Origin: Metabacillus kandeliae
GTDB lineage: Bacteria; Bacillota; Bacilli; Bacillales; Bacillaceae
Length of the DNA: 64,000 nucleotides
Assembly: GCF_021166585.1 (NCBI RefSeq)
Contig: NZ_JAJOZE010000007.1
Coordinates: forward strand, 1-64,000
Reading direction: 5' to 3'
The notes beneath the pieces are model-generated. The model was not told the origin of the DNA. It saw nothing but the letters and a program-made list of their open reading frames with translations, and made no database searches. Each line of letters begins with the position of its first letter. The first letter of the stretch is position 1. This document shows positions 24,652 to 33,209 of the stretch, in pieces. The translations under genes and the position numbers were made by a program.

Positions 24652-24680
24652 ATTATACTAAAATTTGTCGAATTCGTAAC
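24652..24680 (-). promoter_or_regulatory. Candidate promoter of the HD-GYP gene with an embedded Spo0A-like box
   Basis: On the minus strand a perfect TATAAT lies at 24657-24652, with a weak GTTACG -35 at 17 bases. The sequence TGTCGAA (plus strand 24666-24672), the core of the Spo0A box, sits inside the spacer. Confidence 0.4.
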
Positions 24681-24719
24681 GTTTAATTTGTAAGAAAAGG
24701 AAAAAAACAGCTTTTTCTA

Positions 24720-26015
24720 TCAGGTTGTATGGGCGCTGCTTTTTGCGCTGGTGTTACTGACAGGCCTTGTATAATCAATCTTTCCTGCTTCTCTGCTTTG
24801 CTTAGGAAGAACCGCTGCAAAATAAAAGAAAACCGCCAAAAGGAAAAGCCCAATTCCATAGTAAATATAGTCTGTATTCTCGACAATTGCCGGAAATAGC
24901 AAAGCAATAATACCTAAAGTAAGAGACTGGCCCATCATGATCAAAGGATCGATCCACCCGCTCACTCTGCCCATATAGGAAGGATGCACAATTTTCGGCA
25001 TCCACCCTCCAATAGCCATATTAACCGGTCCAAGACATGTGCCGATCAAAAAAACAATACTCAAATAAGCTGGAATGTTGCTGGTTCTTCCAAGCAAAAA
25101 GATGAAAATAGAAGCAGCAAGGATGGGATAAATAATCATGCTGTGCGGTTTCATTTTCTTTTGAAAAATTGTCCCTGCAGCACTCCCTGCGATGAGTCCG
25201 AATCCAAGCGCAGCAGCAAACAGCGAAGCATACCATTCATAGCTGTCAGAAGAGAACTTGTATTTCATTGTGTACATGGGAAGGATGGCAAAAGCTCCGT
25301 TAAAGAATCCGAAAACGAAAAATCCGAACATGATGGACGTCAAGAGCTTCTTCGATTGAATGTATTTTATGCCGCTGGAAAAATCAGTGAGGGCTGCTCT
25401 AATCCCGAATGCTGCTTTTTCAGGAATGCCATTAGGCAGCCTGGCACTCATCGGGATTTTGCACAGCCTGATCAGGACGGCAGAAAGGATAAAGCTGAAA
25501 AAATCAATGGCTACTGCCCCATGAATGCCGAGAGTATGATAGACAGCTGCTCCAAGGCCGACACCAAAGATCATAAACACACTGAAAAGAATTTGATTGA
25601 GTCCCGCTGCCTGAGCATATTGCTCCTTTTTAATGACTCCCTGAACAAGGCTGTTTTCCGCCGGAAAGAAAAATTTCGTAACAGCGCTTCTTAAAAATAG
25701 AATGCAAAAGACAATAGGAAGAAAACCGCTGAACAAGGAAAGGAAAAGAAGAATGCTTAAGAGCGCCCTGATCCAATCGCAATGTTCTGCAATTTTTGCC
25801 CTGTCAAACCTGTCCGCAGCTGCCCCGGCAAGAAAAAATACAAACAGAGTGGGAAGGGAATACATCATCTCAGCAATGGCAGCGTAAAAGGGTTTTGAGC
25901 TGAAATGATCCAGCAAATAAAAAGCAAACGCCATATTGCCGATGGTTGTACCCATTTGTGATGCAAGAGCTGCAAAGAACAGCTTAACAAAGGTCTGGTT
26001 TTTAAACAGATCCAT
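24720..26015 (-). CDS. ykuC: MFS efflux-type transporter YkuC
   Basis: This 431-residue major facilitator of the drug-efflux (MFS_3/EntS-like) type has 12 membrane helices. It starts MDLFKNQTFVKLFFAALASQMGTTIGNMAF and has the motif-A loop AAADRFDRAKIAEHCDW and the FLRSAVTKFFFPAENSLVQG helix, which fit B. subtilis YkuC in the same relative position. The substrate is unknown. The ATG at 26015 follows AAAAAGGGGCG; an in-frame start 42 bases upstream has no ribosome binding site. It lies 79 bases downstream of ykuD in the same direction; that gap contains a TATAAT and A/T-rich repeats, so it may have its own promoter. Confidence 0.88.
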   Translation of the reverse strand: MDLFKNQTFVKLFFAALASQMGTTIGNMAFAFYLLDHFSSKPFYAAIAEMMYSLPTLFVFFLAGAAADRFDRAKIAEHCDWIRALLSILLFLSLFSGFLPIVFCILFLRSAVTKFFFPAENSLVQGVIKKEQYAQAAGLNQILFSVFMIFGVGLGAAVYHTLGIHGAVAIDFFSFILSAVLIRLCKIPMSARLPNGIPEKAAFGIRAALTDFSSGIKYIQSKKLLTSIMFGFFVFGFFNGAFAILPMYTMKYKFSSDSYEWYASLFAAALGFGLIAGSAAGTIFQKKMKPHSMIIYPILAASIFIFLLGRTSNIPAYLSIVFLIGTCLGPVNMAIGGWMPKIVHPSYMGRVSGWIDPLIMMGQSLTLGIIALLFPAIVENTDYIYYGIGLFLLAVFFYFAAVLPKQSREAGKIDYTRPVSNTSAKSSAHTT

Positions 26016-26094
26016 TTTTTCGCCCCTTTTTTTATACAACTGTTTCGCAAAATTCACCCTGTTTTACAGTTAATTATATTTACTAAAAACTAAA

Positions 26095-26535
26095 CTATCT
26101 GCTGATGCTCACTTTAGTGCCATTTGGAACGATAGAAGCAAGCTCCAGCACATCCTTGTTATCCAGCCGGATGCAGCCGTGCGTAACGGCTTTCCCAATC
26201 GAGGAAGGGTCATTTGTTCCATGGATGCCGTAATGCTTTTTTGATAAGCCAAGCCACATGGCTCCATAGGGTCCTCCGGGATCCGGCTCTCTGTTTACTA
26301 TGAAAAAAACGCCGGATGGAGTAGCAGTCAGCATCTTTCCGATTCCAGCAGGATACACTTTCAATATTCGGCCGTTTTTAAATAAGATCAGCCGCTTTTT
26401 GGAGAGCGAGACGGCGATAGAGTATGGGTTGATTCTTCTGTTGGAAGCATTCGGTCCATAAACCCTCTGAGGAACCGATAGAGCCATCCTTTGTATTGGA
26501 AGGTAATAATTGGGTGAATATGGATAATATTTCAA
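26095..26535 (-). CDS. ykuD: L,D-transpeptidase of the YkuD family, lacking LysM
   Basis: This 146-residue L,D-transpeptidase (YkuD domain) makes 3-3 peptidoglycan crosslinks or attaches proteins to the wall. The catalytic motif HGCIRL is intact (His about 119, Cys about 121), preceded by the [20 protein letters not shown] block. B. subtilis YkuD has an N-terminal LysM domain; here the first 45 residues are instead a Tyr/Pro-rich stretch ([15 protein letters not shown]) with no signal peptide. The TTG at 26535 is chosen because AAAGGGGGCAC lies just upstream; upstream codons are poorly supported. Confidence 0.88.
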   Translation of the reverse strand: MKYYPYSPNYYLPIQRMALSVPQRVYGPNASNRRINPYSIAVSLSKKRLILFKNGRILKVYPAGIGKMLTATPSGVFFIVNREPDPGGPYGAMWLGLSKKHYGIHGTNDPSSIGKAVTHGCIRLDNKDVLELASIVPNGTKVSISR

Positions 26536-26686
26536 CGCAGTGCCCCCTTTATACCTTTCATTTTCAAAAAAAAAGAAACAAGTATTAAATGCAGCAATGG
26601 TTCCGGAGGGGAAAATCATTTCCTCCCTTTATAAACTATATGCAGTCACTCACAAAGGAAGTTCTTGCTATTGATCTTCCAAGCTA

Positions 26687-26695
26687 TGGTATAAT
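26687..26695 (+). promoter_or_regulatory. Extended -10 promoter of ppx
   Basis: TGGTATAAT is a perfect -10 with TGn extension, 32 bases upstream of the ppx start. No good -35 is seen at 16-18 bases. Confidence 0.5.
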
Positions 26696-26727
26696 GAGGT
26701 CGATCTTTTTAGGATAGGGTGTTTCGA

Positions 26728-28257
26728 TTGGAAAAAGAAAAATGTGCGATTATTGATATAGGATCCAATACGATGCGGCTAGTGATTTTTGAGCGCGATA
26801 AAAGCGGTCGTTTAAGGGAGATTGAAAACGTCAAGGCTGTTGCGAGGCTCCGTAACTATTTAACAGAAGACCAAAAGCTGTCTGATGAGGGAATAAGGGT
26901 TTTCGTTCAGACATTGCTCAGTTTTCAGGAGGTTACAAGGCATCACAATTTAACGGATATTAAGTGTGTCGCTACAGCTACGATCCGCCAGGCAGATAAT
27001 CAGAAAGAAATACTGAAAGCAGCAGAAGAAAAAACGGATTTTGCCGTCCGTGTGCTTTCCGAATACGAAGAAGCCTATTATGGCTATCTGGCAGTCGTGA
27101 ATTCAACCTCGATAAAAGATGGAATTACGATCGATATTGGGGGAGGAAGTACGGAAATCACTCTTTTCCGCGGCAGAGAGCTGAAAGAATATCACAGTTT
27201 TCCATTTGGCGCTTTATCGCTGAAAAAGCTGTTCGTAAAAAACAGCATTCCCACACAGGGAGAGCTAAAAAAGCTGCACCAGTTTTTGGAGGACCAGCTT
27301 CTTTCTTTGCCATGGCTTAAAGGTCAAAAACTTCCAATTATAGGAATCGGGGGAAGTGCAAGGAACCTTATTCAGACAGAGCAGGCATTAAAAGGGTATC
27401 CTCTTGCAGGAGTGCACCAGTACGACATTGGCTTTCAGGATATTGAAATGGTGCAAAGCTATTTAACTTCATTGTCTTTTCAGGACCTGCAGCGGGTTGA
27501 AGGCCTCTCGAAGGACAGAGCGGATATAATTATCCCTGCTATTGAAGTTTTCCGCACACTTTGCGAATTGACAGGATCCAGCCGGTTTATCCTTAGCCGA
27601 AAGGGACTGCGGGACGGGGTTTTTTTTGAGGAGCTGACAAAAGACTTTGGGATCAGCAAATTTCCAAACGTTATTGAAGAAAGCCTCCATGATCTTGCAG
27701 TTGATTTCGAAATAGATTTGGCCTATGTATTTCAAGTAACAAAAATCGCAGGAATGCTCTATAAGCTGATTGAGAGGGAAGGCTATGCAGATTTTGCTTC
27801 GGAGAATTTCCAGGACTTAAAGCGAAGTGCTTTTGTTTATAACCTTGGCCAATATATTGACTCTGAATCAAGCAGCCAGCACACATTTTACCTTTTAGCC
27901 AATCGCTCTATTGACGGTTTGTTTCCAAGAGAGCGCCTGAAAATTGCTCTAATTGCATCTTATAAAAGCAAAGCTTCTTTTAAGCAATATGTTGAGCCCT
28001 TTGATTCTTGGTATTCGAAGGAAGAACAGCAAAACATGAGGCTTTTGGGAGCCATCCTGAAAATCTCTTACAGCCTTAATGCAACAAGGAGAAATATTGT
28101 GAAGGACATTAAACTGGAAAGGGACAAGCGTGGCCTGTCATTAACAGTTGGCTGCGATCAGGATTGGGGACCAGAGGAATATCAGGTTGAAAAGCAGAAG
28201 AAGCATCTTGAAAAGCTGCTCAAAACAAATATTGATATTATATTTACAAAAAATTAA
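26728..28257 (+). CDS. ppx: Exopolyphosphatase, Ppx/GppA family
   Basis: Ppx removes terminal phosphates from inorganic polyphosphate, and family members can also hydrolyse pppGpp. The 509-residue protein has an ASKHA-fold N-terminus with the phosphate loop AIIDIGSNTMRLVIF, CVATATIRQADN, SEYEEAYYGYLAVVNS, the second phosphate loop TIDIGGGSTEITLF and GIGGSARNL, followed by a C-terminal helical HD-like region. I chose TTG at 26728, eight bases after AGGATAGGGTG; the GTG at 26719 overlaps that site. It is 235 bases upstream of ppk, with a terminator between the two, so coupling of polyphosphate breakdown and synthesis is not strict. Confidence 0.92.
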   Translation: MEKEKCAIIDIGSNTMRLVIFERDKSGRLREIENVKAVARLRNYLTEDQKLSDEGIRVFVQTLLSFQEVTRHHNLTDIKCVATATIRQADNQKEILKAAEEKTDFAVRVLSEYEEAYYGYLAVVNSTSIKDGITIDIGGGSTEITLFRGRELKEYHSFPFGALSLKKLFVKNSIPTQGELKKLHQFLEDQLLSLPWLKGQKLPIIGIGGSARNLIQTEQALKGYPLAGVHQYDIGFQDIEMVQSYLTSLSFQDLQRVEGLSKDRADIIIPAIEVFRTLCELTGSSRFILSRKGLRDGVFFEELTKDFGISKFPNVIEESLHDLAVDFEIDLAYVFQVTKIAGMLYKLIEREGYADFASENFQDLKRSAFVYNLGQYIDSESSSQHTFYLLANRSIDGLFPRERLKIALIASYKSKASFKQYVEPFDSWYSKEEQQNMRLLGAILKISYSLNATRRNIVKDIKLERDKRGLSLTVGCDQDWGPEEYQVEKQKKHLEKLLKTNIDIIFTKN

Positions 28258-28286
28258 TAAAATGCTGGTTTGCGGCTCAACGCAGC

Positions 28287-28322
28287 AGGATAGAAGTCAT
28301 ATAGTAGGCTTCTATCCTTTTT
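28287..28322 (+). terminator. Terminator of ppx
   Basis: An AGGATAGAAG/CTTCTATCCT perfect 10-bp stem with a 12-base loop and T-run separates ppx from ppk. Confidence 0.85.
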
Positions 28323-28387
28323 CACACCTGCTGTAAAGCTAACCGCCCGTTTTTATGGGGACAAAACGGTATAAAATCAACATTTAA

Positions 28388-28417
28388 TTTACATACCATA
28401 CATATAAAAAATATAAA
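28388..28417 (+). promoter_or_regulatory. Candidate SigA promoter of ppk
   Basis: TTTACA and TATAAA are separated by 18 bases in a very A/T-rich stretch about 75 bases upstream of ppk. No Pho box was recognised. Confidence 0.4.
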
Positions 28418-28492
28418 ATATTCCTTACTTTAAGAAAGTCAGTGGATTAAAATAAAAGAAAAAACTATTGCAATATACAGGGTGGCGATAAC

Positions 28493-30607
28493 ATGAACGT
28501 ATCTACAGAGAAAATCGATTTGAAAAGTCCGCTTTATTACAACAACAGAGAATTAAGCTGGCTTGCCTTTAATGAAAGGGTTTTAGAAGAGGCCATGGAC
28601 GAAAGAAACCCTCTGCTGGAACGGCTGAATTTTTTGGCTATTTTCAGCTCGAACCTTGATGAGTTTTTTATGGTCAGGGTTGCAGGGCTTCAGGATCAAG
28701 TGAAAGCAGGCTTTAACAAACCTGAAAATAAAGCAGGACTTACTCCGAAACAGCAGCTGGCTGAAATAGCGAGAAAAAATCATGAACTTGTAGAAAAGCA
28801 GCACACCACCTTTTCAGAGGTGCTGCTTCCTGCACTGCGGGAGGAAGGGATTCAATTCCTTACGATGGCAGAGCTCAACAGGAAGCAATTTAACCAGCTG
28901 GAAGAATTCTTCGAAGAACAGATCTTCCCTGTACTGACTCCTATGGCGGTAGATGCCTACAGGCCATTTCCAATGCTTTCAAATAAAAGCTTGAATTTGG
29001 CCGTCCTATTAGAGGACCCTGATGAAATTGAAGAAAACAAAGTGAAGTCAGCCATTGTACAGGTTCCTTCAATGCTGGACAGATTTGTCAGAGTGGAAAA
29101 TGAAGACGGCAAACACCAGTTTGTCCTTTTGGAAGATGTGCTGAGCCATTTTATCTATAAGCTTTTCAGAGGCTATCATGTTGTATCGGTTTCTACCTTC
29201 CGAATTACGCGGAATGCAGACATGACGATTCACGAAGAAGGGGCAAGAGACCTTTTAAAGGAAATCGAAAAAGAACTGAAAAAACGGAAATGGGGCGCAG
29301 CTGTCAGGCTTGAAGTGAGAAAAGACCAGTTTGACAAAAGTTTGCTGGCTTACTTAAGAAATGAACTTGAAATTCATGAAAAAGATGTTTATGAAATTGA
29401 TGCCCCGATTGATTTTACGTTTTTATTCAGTTTTTCTAAAGTGCTGGCTGCACATTATGAACATTTAGTGTATCAAAATCTTATTCCTCAGCCCCCGAAA
29501 GACATGGCTGCTCCTGAAATACAGGATTTATTTTCACAAATTTCCGAACGGGACCTCTTTCTTCATCATCCATATGAATCATTTGTTCCAGTAATTGATT
29601 TCATTTCAGATGCTGCAGATGACCCTGATGTCCTCGCTATTAAGCAAACGCTGTACAGAGTGAGCGGAGGCTCTCCGATTATTGAAGCGCTGAAGAGAGC
29701 AGCTGAAAACGGCAAGCAGGTGACTGTCCTGGTCGAGCTGAAAGCAAGGTTTGATGAAGAAAACAACGTTCAATGGGCAAAAGAGCTTGAGAAGGCCGGC
29801 TGCCATGTTATTTATGGGATGAATTACCTGAAAACACACAGCAAAATAACGCTTGTTGTCAGAAGGAAAAATAACCGGATTGAGCGGTTTGTCCATCTTG
29901 GCACTGGAAATTACAATGATAAAACAGCTTCCATTTATACTGACATGGGGCTGTTTACCTCAAAGAGAAAGTTTGGAATAGATGCAACGAACTTTTTTAA
30001 CTATTTAAGCGGGTATGCGGAAAAGCCTGAGTTTCATCATCTATCAGTCGCACCGTTTGATATAAGGCGGGACTTTATCCGAAACATTGACGAAGAAATC
30101 CGCTATCAAAAGCAATACGGCAACGGCCGAATGATTGCCAAAATGAACTCCCTGACAGATAAAGACATCATTATGAAATTTTATGAAGCCTCAAACGCAG
30201 GGGTGAAGATCGATCTGATAGTAAGAGGAATCTGCTGCCTGAAGCCAGGAATTAAGGGAGTCAGTGAAAATATCCGAGTCAGAAGCATAGTCGGACGTTT
30301 TCTGGAACACAGCAGAATTTACTTTTTTCATCATAATGGAGAAGAAAAAACATTTTTATCTTCTGCTGACCTGATGACAAGAAATATGGAGAAGCGTGTA
30401 GAAATTCTTTTCCCCATTTATGATGGAAAGATAAAAAGCAGGATTAAAAAGGTGATGGATATTCAGCTGTCAGATAATTTGAAAGCAAGAGAGCAAGACA
30501 GCGATGGTGTCTATCAGTATGTAAAAAGAGCGCCATCAGAAGAGGAAGTTGACAGCCAGAAAGTGCTGTTTGACTTGGCCTATCAAGTGCTTGAAGACGA
30601 GGAATAG
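28493..30607 (+). CDS. ppk: Polyphosphate kinase 1
   Basis: Ppk1 reversibly polymerises the ATP gamma-phosphate into polyphosphate. The 704-residue protein shows the N-terminal helical domain (LYYNNRELSWLAFNERVLEEA, SSNLDEFFMVRVAGL), the head domain, and two phospholipase-D-like domains. The HxK-type motif KTHSKITLVVRR, with the candidate phospho-His at about 449, and RFVHLGTGNYNDKTA (His about 468) are intact, as is SSADLMTRNMEKRVEILFP near the end. Length is normal for PPK1. Confidence 0.97.
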   Translation: MNVSTEKIDLKSPLYYNNRELSWLAFNERVLEEAMDERNPLLERLNFLAIFSSNLDEFFMVRVAGLQDQVKAGFNKPENKAGLTPKQQLAEIARKNHELVEKQHTTFSEVLLPALREEGIQFLTMAELNRKQFNQLEEFFEEQIFPVLTPMAVDAYRPFPMLSNKSLNLAVLLEDPDEIEENKVKSAIVQVPSMLDRFVRVENEDGKHQFVLLEDVLSHFIYKLFRGYHVVSVSTFRITRNADMTIHEEGARDLLKEIEKELKKRKWGAAVRLEVRKDQFDKSLLAYLRNELEIHEKDVYEIDAPIDFTFLFSFSKVLAAHYEHLVYQNLIPQPPKDMAAPEIQDLFSQISERDLFLHHPYESFVPVIDFISDAADDPDVLAIKQTLYRVSGGSPIIEALKRAAENGKQVTVLVELKARFDEENNVQWAKELEKAGCHVIYGMNYLKTHSKITLVVRRKNNRIERFVHLGTGNYNDKTASIYTDMGLFTSKRKFGIDATNFFNYLSGYAEKPEFHHLSVAPFDIRRDFIRNIDEEIRYQKQYGNGRMIAKMNSLTDKDIIMKFYEASNAGVKIDLIVRGICCLKPGIKGVSENIRVRSIVGRFLEHSRIYFFHHNGEEKTFLSSADLMTRNMEKRVEILFPIYDGKIKSRIKKVMDIQLSDNLKAREQDSDGVYQYVKRAPSEEEVDSQKVLFDLAYQVLEDEE

Positions 30608-30632
30608 GACCGGGAATTTCCCGGTCCTTTTG
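30606..30632 (+). terminator. Terminator of ppk
   Basis: An AGGACCGGG/CCCGGTCCT perfect stem with a five-base loop and T-run overlaps the stop codon. Confidence 0.9.
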
Positions 30633-30655
30633 TTATGGTGTGAATTTTTCCTTAA

Positions 30656-31445
30656 GAGCTTGTCGGGGCTGAACGAGCGGCTTGCGCTTTTCTTTATTGT
30701 CCAGCTCCAGCGCCTAGCCCGATCTGAGTCGCTTCACAAAAATCCAAAAAGTCAAAACCGGACTTTCTGAATTTTTGCTCCAGCGCTTGTCGGGGCTGGT
30801 CAAGGCGCTTGCGCTTTTCGTTGTCCAGCTCCAGCCGCTAGCCCCTCGAGGTCATAAGCCGCTCATCCAGGGAAAGGAAAGGACGCCTTTCCCCGGCTGA
30901 TCGTCTTATGCTTGTCGGGGCTGAACGAGCGGCTTGCGCTTTTCTATATTGTCCAGCTCCAGCGCCTAGCCCCTCGTGTCGCTTCACAAAAATCCAAAAA
31001 GTCAAAACCGGACTTTCTGGATTTTTGCTCCAGCGCTTGTCGGGGCTGGTCAAGGCGCTTGCGCTTTTCTATATTGTCCAGCTCCAGCGCCTAGCCCCTC
31101 GAGTCGCTTCACAAAAATCCAAAAAGTCAAAACCGGACTTTCTGGATTTTTGCTCCAGCGCTTGTCGGGGCTGGTCAAGGCGCTTCCGCTTTTCTATATT
31201 GTCCAGCTCCAGCGCCTAGCCCCTCGAGTCGCTTCAGAAAAAACCAAAAAGTCGAAGACCAGACTTTTCGGTTTTTTCCTCCAGCGCTTGTCGGGGCTGT
31301 TCGAGGCGCTTGCGCTTTTCTTTGTCCAGCTCCAGCCGCTAGCCCCTCGAGGTCTTAAGCCGCTCATCCAGGGAAAGGAAAGAACGCCTTTCCCCGGCTG
31401 ATCTTCTTATGCTTGTCGGGGCTGAACGAGCGGCTTCCGCTTTTC
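30656..31445. repeat. Palindromic repeat cluster C (six units plus a half)
   Basis: Six complete units lie head to tail: 30699-30819, 30823-30944, 30951-31069, 31076-31194, 31201-31320 and 31324-31445. A right half-unit at about 30656-30692 precedes them. Units are 119 to 122 bp, separated by 3 to 6 bases (often TATATT). Units 2 and 6 carry the CATAAG-type inner module and the GCCGC/GCGGC outer stem. Units 1, 3, 4 and 5 carry the AAAAATCC or AAAAAACC inner module and the GCGCC/GGCGC outer stem. The cluster fills the gap between convergent ppk and ykuE and ends one base before the ykuE stop codon. Confidence 0.93.
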
Positions 31446-31446
31446 T

Positions 31447-32274
31447 TTATTCCAATACAAACATCGTCACTTCAGGGGGTGAAAACAGTCTCAGGGGGAG
31501 GCGGGCTGTTCCGACGCCGCTGCTGACGTATAGGTAGCGGCCGTTTTTGATGTAAAGTCCTTGCTTGTAATTGCCGCTGCTATGGCTGAGGTCAGGAATC
31601 TCAATAAAGGGAAGGTTTATTTGTCCGCCGTGGCTATGTCCTGAGAGCTGAAGCACTGTTTTGCTGCAGGCGCCTCCTTTTATGAGCACAGGTTCATGTA
31701 CCAGCAGCAGAACATGTGATTTTTTATTGTCTGGGATGACCGGGCACTTCGGAGCGCCCAGTATGGCATCATCAATCCCTGCTGCATAGAAACGGTAGTC
31801 TTTTGATGAATACAGCAGCTGTGCTTCATTAACAAGCAGGGTAAAGCCGGATTCCTTCATGATCTTTTTATAATTGTCTGTTCCGAAACCGCCATGATCA
31901 TGGTTGCCATAGACAGCAAATTTCCCCATAGGCGCTTTTATTTTCTTTAAAACCTTCTGAATCAAATGGATATCCCCGTAACGATTCGGTTTGTCCATCA
32001 AGTCTCCAGTGAACACAAAAATATCTGGCTTTAATTTGTTTGCTTTCTCAACAATGCTGCTGAGCCGGGCAAGGCTGAAATGATCTCCAAGGTGCACATC
32101 GCTGAGCTGAAAAATTTTGGTTCCTTTTAAGGCAGGCGGCAGATCTGGAATGTCCAGCCTGACTGTTGCATCACGGAGAGTGTTCGGTTCAATGAACAGA
32201 GCATAAAAGAATAAGGCGGCAGTAAGAATTACAGCAAAAGCAGCACTTTTTTTAACGGTTCTGACAGTTCTCAT
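31447..32274 (-). CDS. ykuE: Membrane-anchored metallophosphoesterase YkuE-like
   Basis: This calcineurin-like metallophosphoesterase of 275 residues has all five metal-binding motifs: QLSDVHLGD, FTGDLMD, VYGNHDHGG, LVHEP and SGHSHGGQ. An N-terminal hydrophobic segment (about 10-28) should place the catalytic domain outside the membrane. B. subtilis YkuE is exported by the Tat system; here the N-terminus (MRTVRTVKKSAAF) has no twin-arginine motif, so Sec export or anchoring is more likely. The start is uncertain because no good ribosome binding site is visible; ATG 32274 fits the signal sequence best. Confidence 0.87.
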   Translation of the reverse strand: MRTVRTVKKSAAFAVILTAALFFYALFIEPNTLRDATVRLDIPDLPPALKGTKIFQLSDVHLGDHFSLARLSSIVEKANKLKPDIFVFTGDLMDKPNRYGDIHLIQKVLKKIKAPMGKFAVYGNHDHGGFGTDNYKKIMKESGFTLLVNEAQLLYSSKDYRFYAAGIDDAILGAPKCPVIPDNKKSHVLLLVHEPVLIKGGACSKTVLQLSGHSHGGQINLPFIEIPDLSHSSGNYKQGLYIKNGRYLYVSSGVGTARLPLRLFSPPEVTMFVLE

Positions 32275-32325
32275 ACTAATATTTATGAACTGGCATAGAG
32301 GTGCATGCCAAACTATGATAAAATA

Positions 32326-32343
32326 TGAATGGTTATTCATTCA
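32326..32343. promoter_or_regulatory. FadR-like operator upstream of fadH
   Basis: TGAATGGTTATTCATTCA matches the Bacillus FadR consensus TGAATGAMTANTCATTCA at 16 of 18 positions. It lies 20 bases before the fadH ATG and just downstream of a TATGAT at 32314-32319, where a bound repressor would block transcription. FadR controls fadH in B. subtilis. Confidence 0.75.
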
Positions 32344-32362
32344 TTTTAGGGGGGGTTGCAGA

Positions 32363-33127
32363 ATGGAAGGAAAAGTTATCATTGTAACAGGCGGTTCAAG
32401 CGGCATGGGCAAAGCTATGGCGAAGCGCTTTGCTGAACAAAAGGCAAAGGTTGTCATCACAGGGCGCAATCTTGAAAAACTGGAAGAAGCAAAAAAAGAA
32501 ATAGAAGGCACAGGAGGCCAGGCAGCTGTTTTTCAAATGGATGTCAGGGAGCCTGAAAAAGCGAAAGAAATGATAGCGTTTACAGAAGAGAATTTCGGAA
32601 GTGTTGATGCGCTGATCAATAATGCGGCTGGAAATTTTATCGTGCCTGCAGAAAAGCTTTCCGTAAACGGCTGGAATTCCGTGATTAACATTGTGTTGAA
32701 TGGCACGTTTTACTGCAGTTCTGCTGCAGGAAATTACTGGATTGAAAATGGCAAAAAAGGTTCCATTATTAATATGGTGGCAACTTATGCTTGGAACGCT
32801 GGAGCTGGAGTCATTCATTCTGCCGCCGCTAAAGCTGGTGTTTTGTCTATGACCAGAACGCTTGCTGTTGAGTGGGGACGCCGCTACGGCATCAGGGTCA
32901 ATGCTATAGCACCCGGTCCGATTGACAGGACTGGCGGGGCAGATAAGCTGTGGGAATCTGAAGCTGCTGCGGCAAGGACGCTTGACAGTGTGCCGCTCAG
33001 GCGTCTTGGGACACCTGAAGAAATCGCCGCGCTCGCTTCATTTATTTTATCTGATGACGCAGGCTATATTAACGGCGAATGCATCACAATGGACGGAGGC
33101 CAGTGGCTAAGCCCGCATCCTTTCTAA
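32363..33127 (+). CDS. fadH: 2,4-dienoyl-CoA reductase FadH (YkuF)
   Basis: This SDR enzyme reduces 2,4-dienoyl-CoA intermediates during beta-oxidation of unsaturated fatty acids using NADPH. The 254-residue product has the cofactor motif TGGSSGMGKAMAKRF, INNAAGNF, and SIINMVATYAWNAGAGVIHSAAAKAGVLSM, where the classic SDR tyrosine is replaced and the lysine retained, exactly as in the dienoyl-CoA reductase group; GPIDRTGG follows. The ATG at 32363 follows an AGGGGGGG ribosome binding site. In B. subtilis fadH is followed by fadG (ykuG); here the next gene is ykuI. Confidence 0.9.
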   Translation: MEGKVIIVTGGSSGMGKAMAKRFAEQKAKVVITGRNLEKLEEAKKEIEGTGGQAAVFQMDVREPEKAKEMIAFTEENFGSVDALINNAAGNFIVPAEKLSVNGWNSVINIVLNGTFYCSSAAGNYWIENGKKGSIINMVATYAWNAGAGVIHSAAAKAGVLSMTRTLAVEWGRRYGIRVNAIAPGPIDRTGGADKLWESEAAAARTLDSVPLRRLGTPEEIAALASFILSDDAGYINGECITMDGGQWLSPHPF

Positions 33128-33169
33128 AACAGGACTTTTCTGACTGTTTCATCCCCTTTCTCATGGATA

Positions 33170-33178
33170 TGATATAAT
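33170..33178 (+). promoter_or_regulatory. Extended -10 promoter of ykuI
   Basis: TGATATAAT, a perfect -10 with TGn, lies 31 bases upstream of the TTG start. Confidence 0.5.
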
Positions 33179-33209
33179 CATCCAAACAGAAAGAGAAAGG
33201 GGGATTGTC

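Noticed and set aside
24984-25694. A 236-codon plus-strand open frame opposite ykuC
   Set aside because: It is antisense to a well-supported MFS gene, is rich in Lys, Asn, Ser and Cys in no family pattern, and has no ribosome binding site.
30908-31401. Several plus-strand frames across the palindromic cluster
   Set aside because: They simply translate the repeated units and shift with unit number; no ribosome binding site.
30656-31445. CRISPR array
   Set aside because: Repeats are about 120 bp and palindromic with spacers of only 3 to 6 bases, and there are no cas genes.
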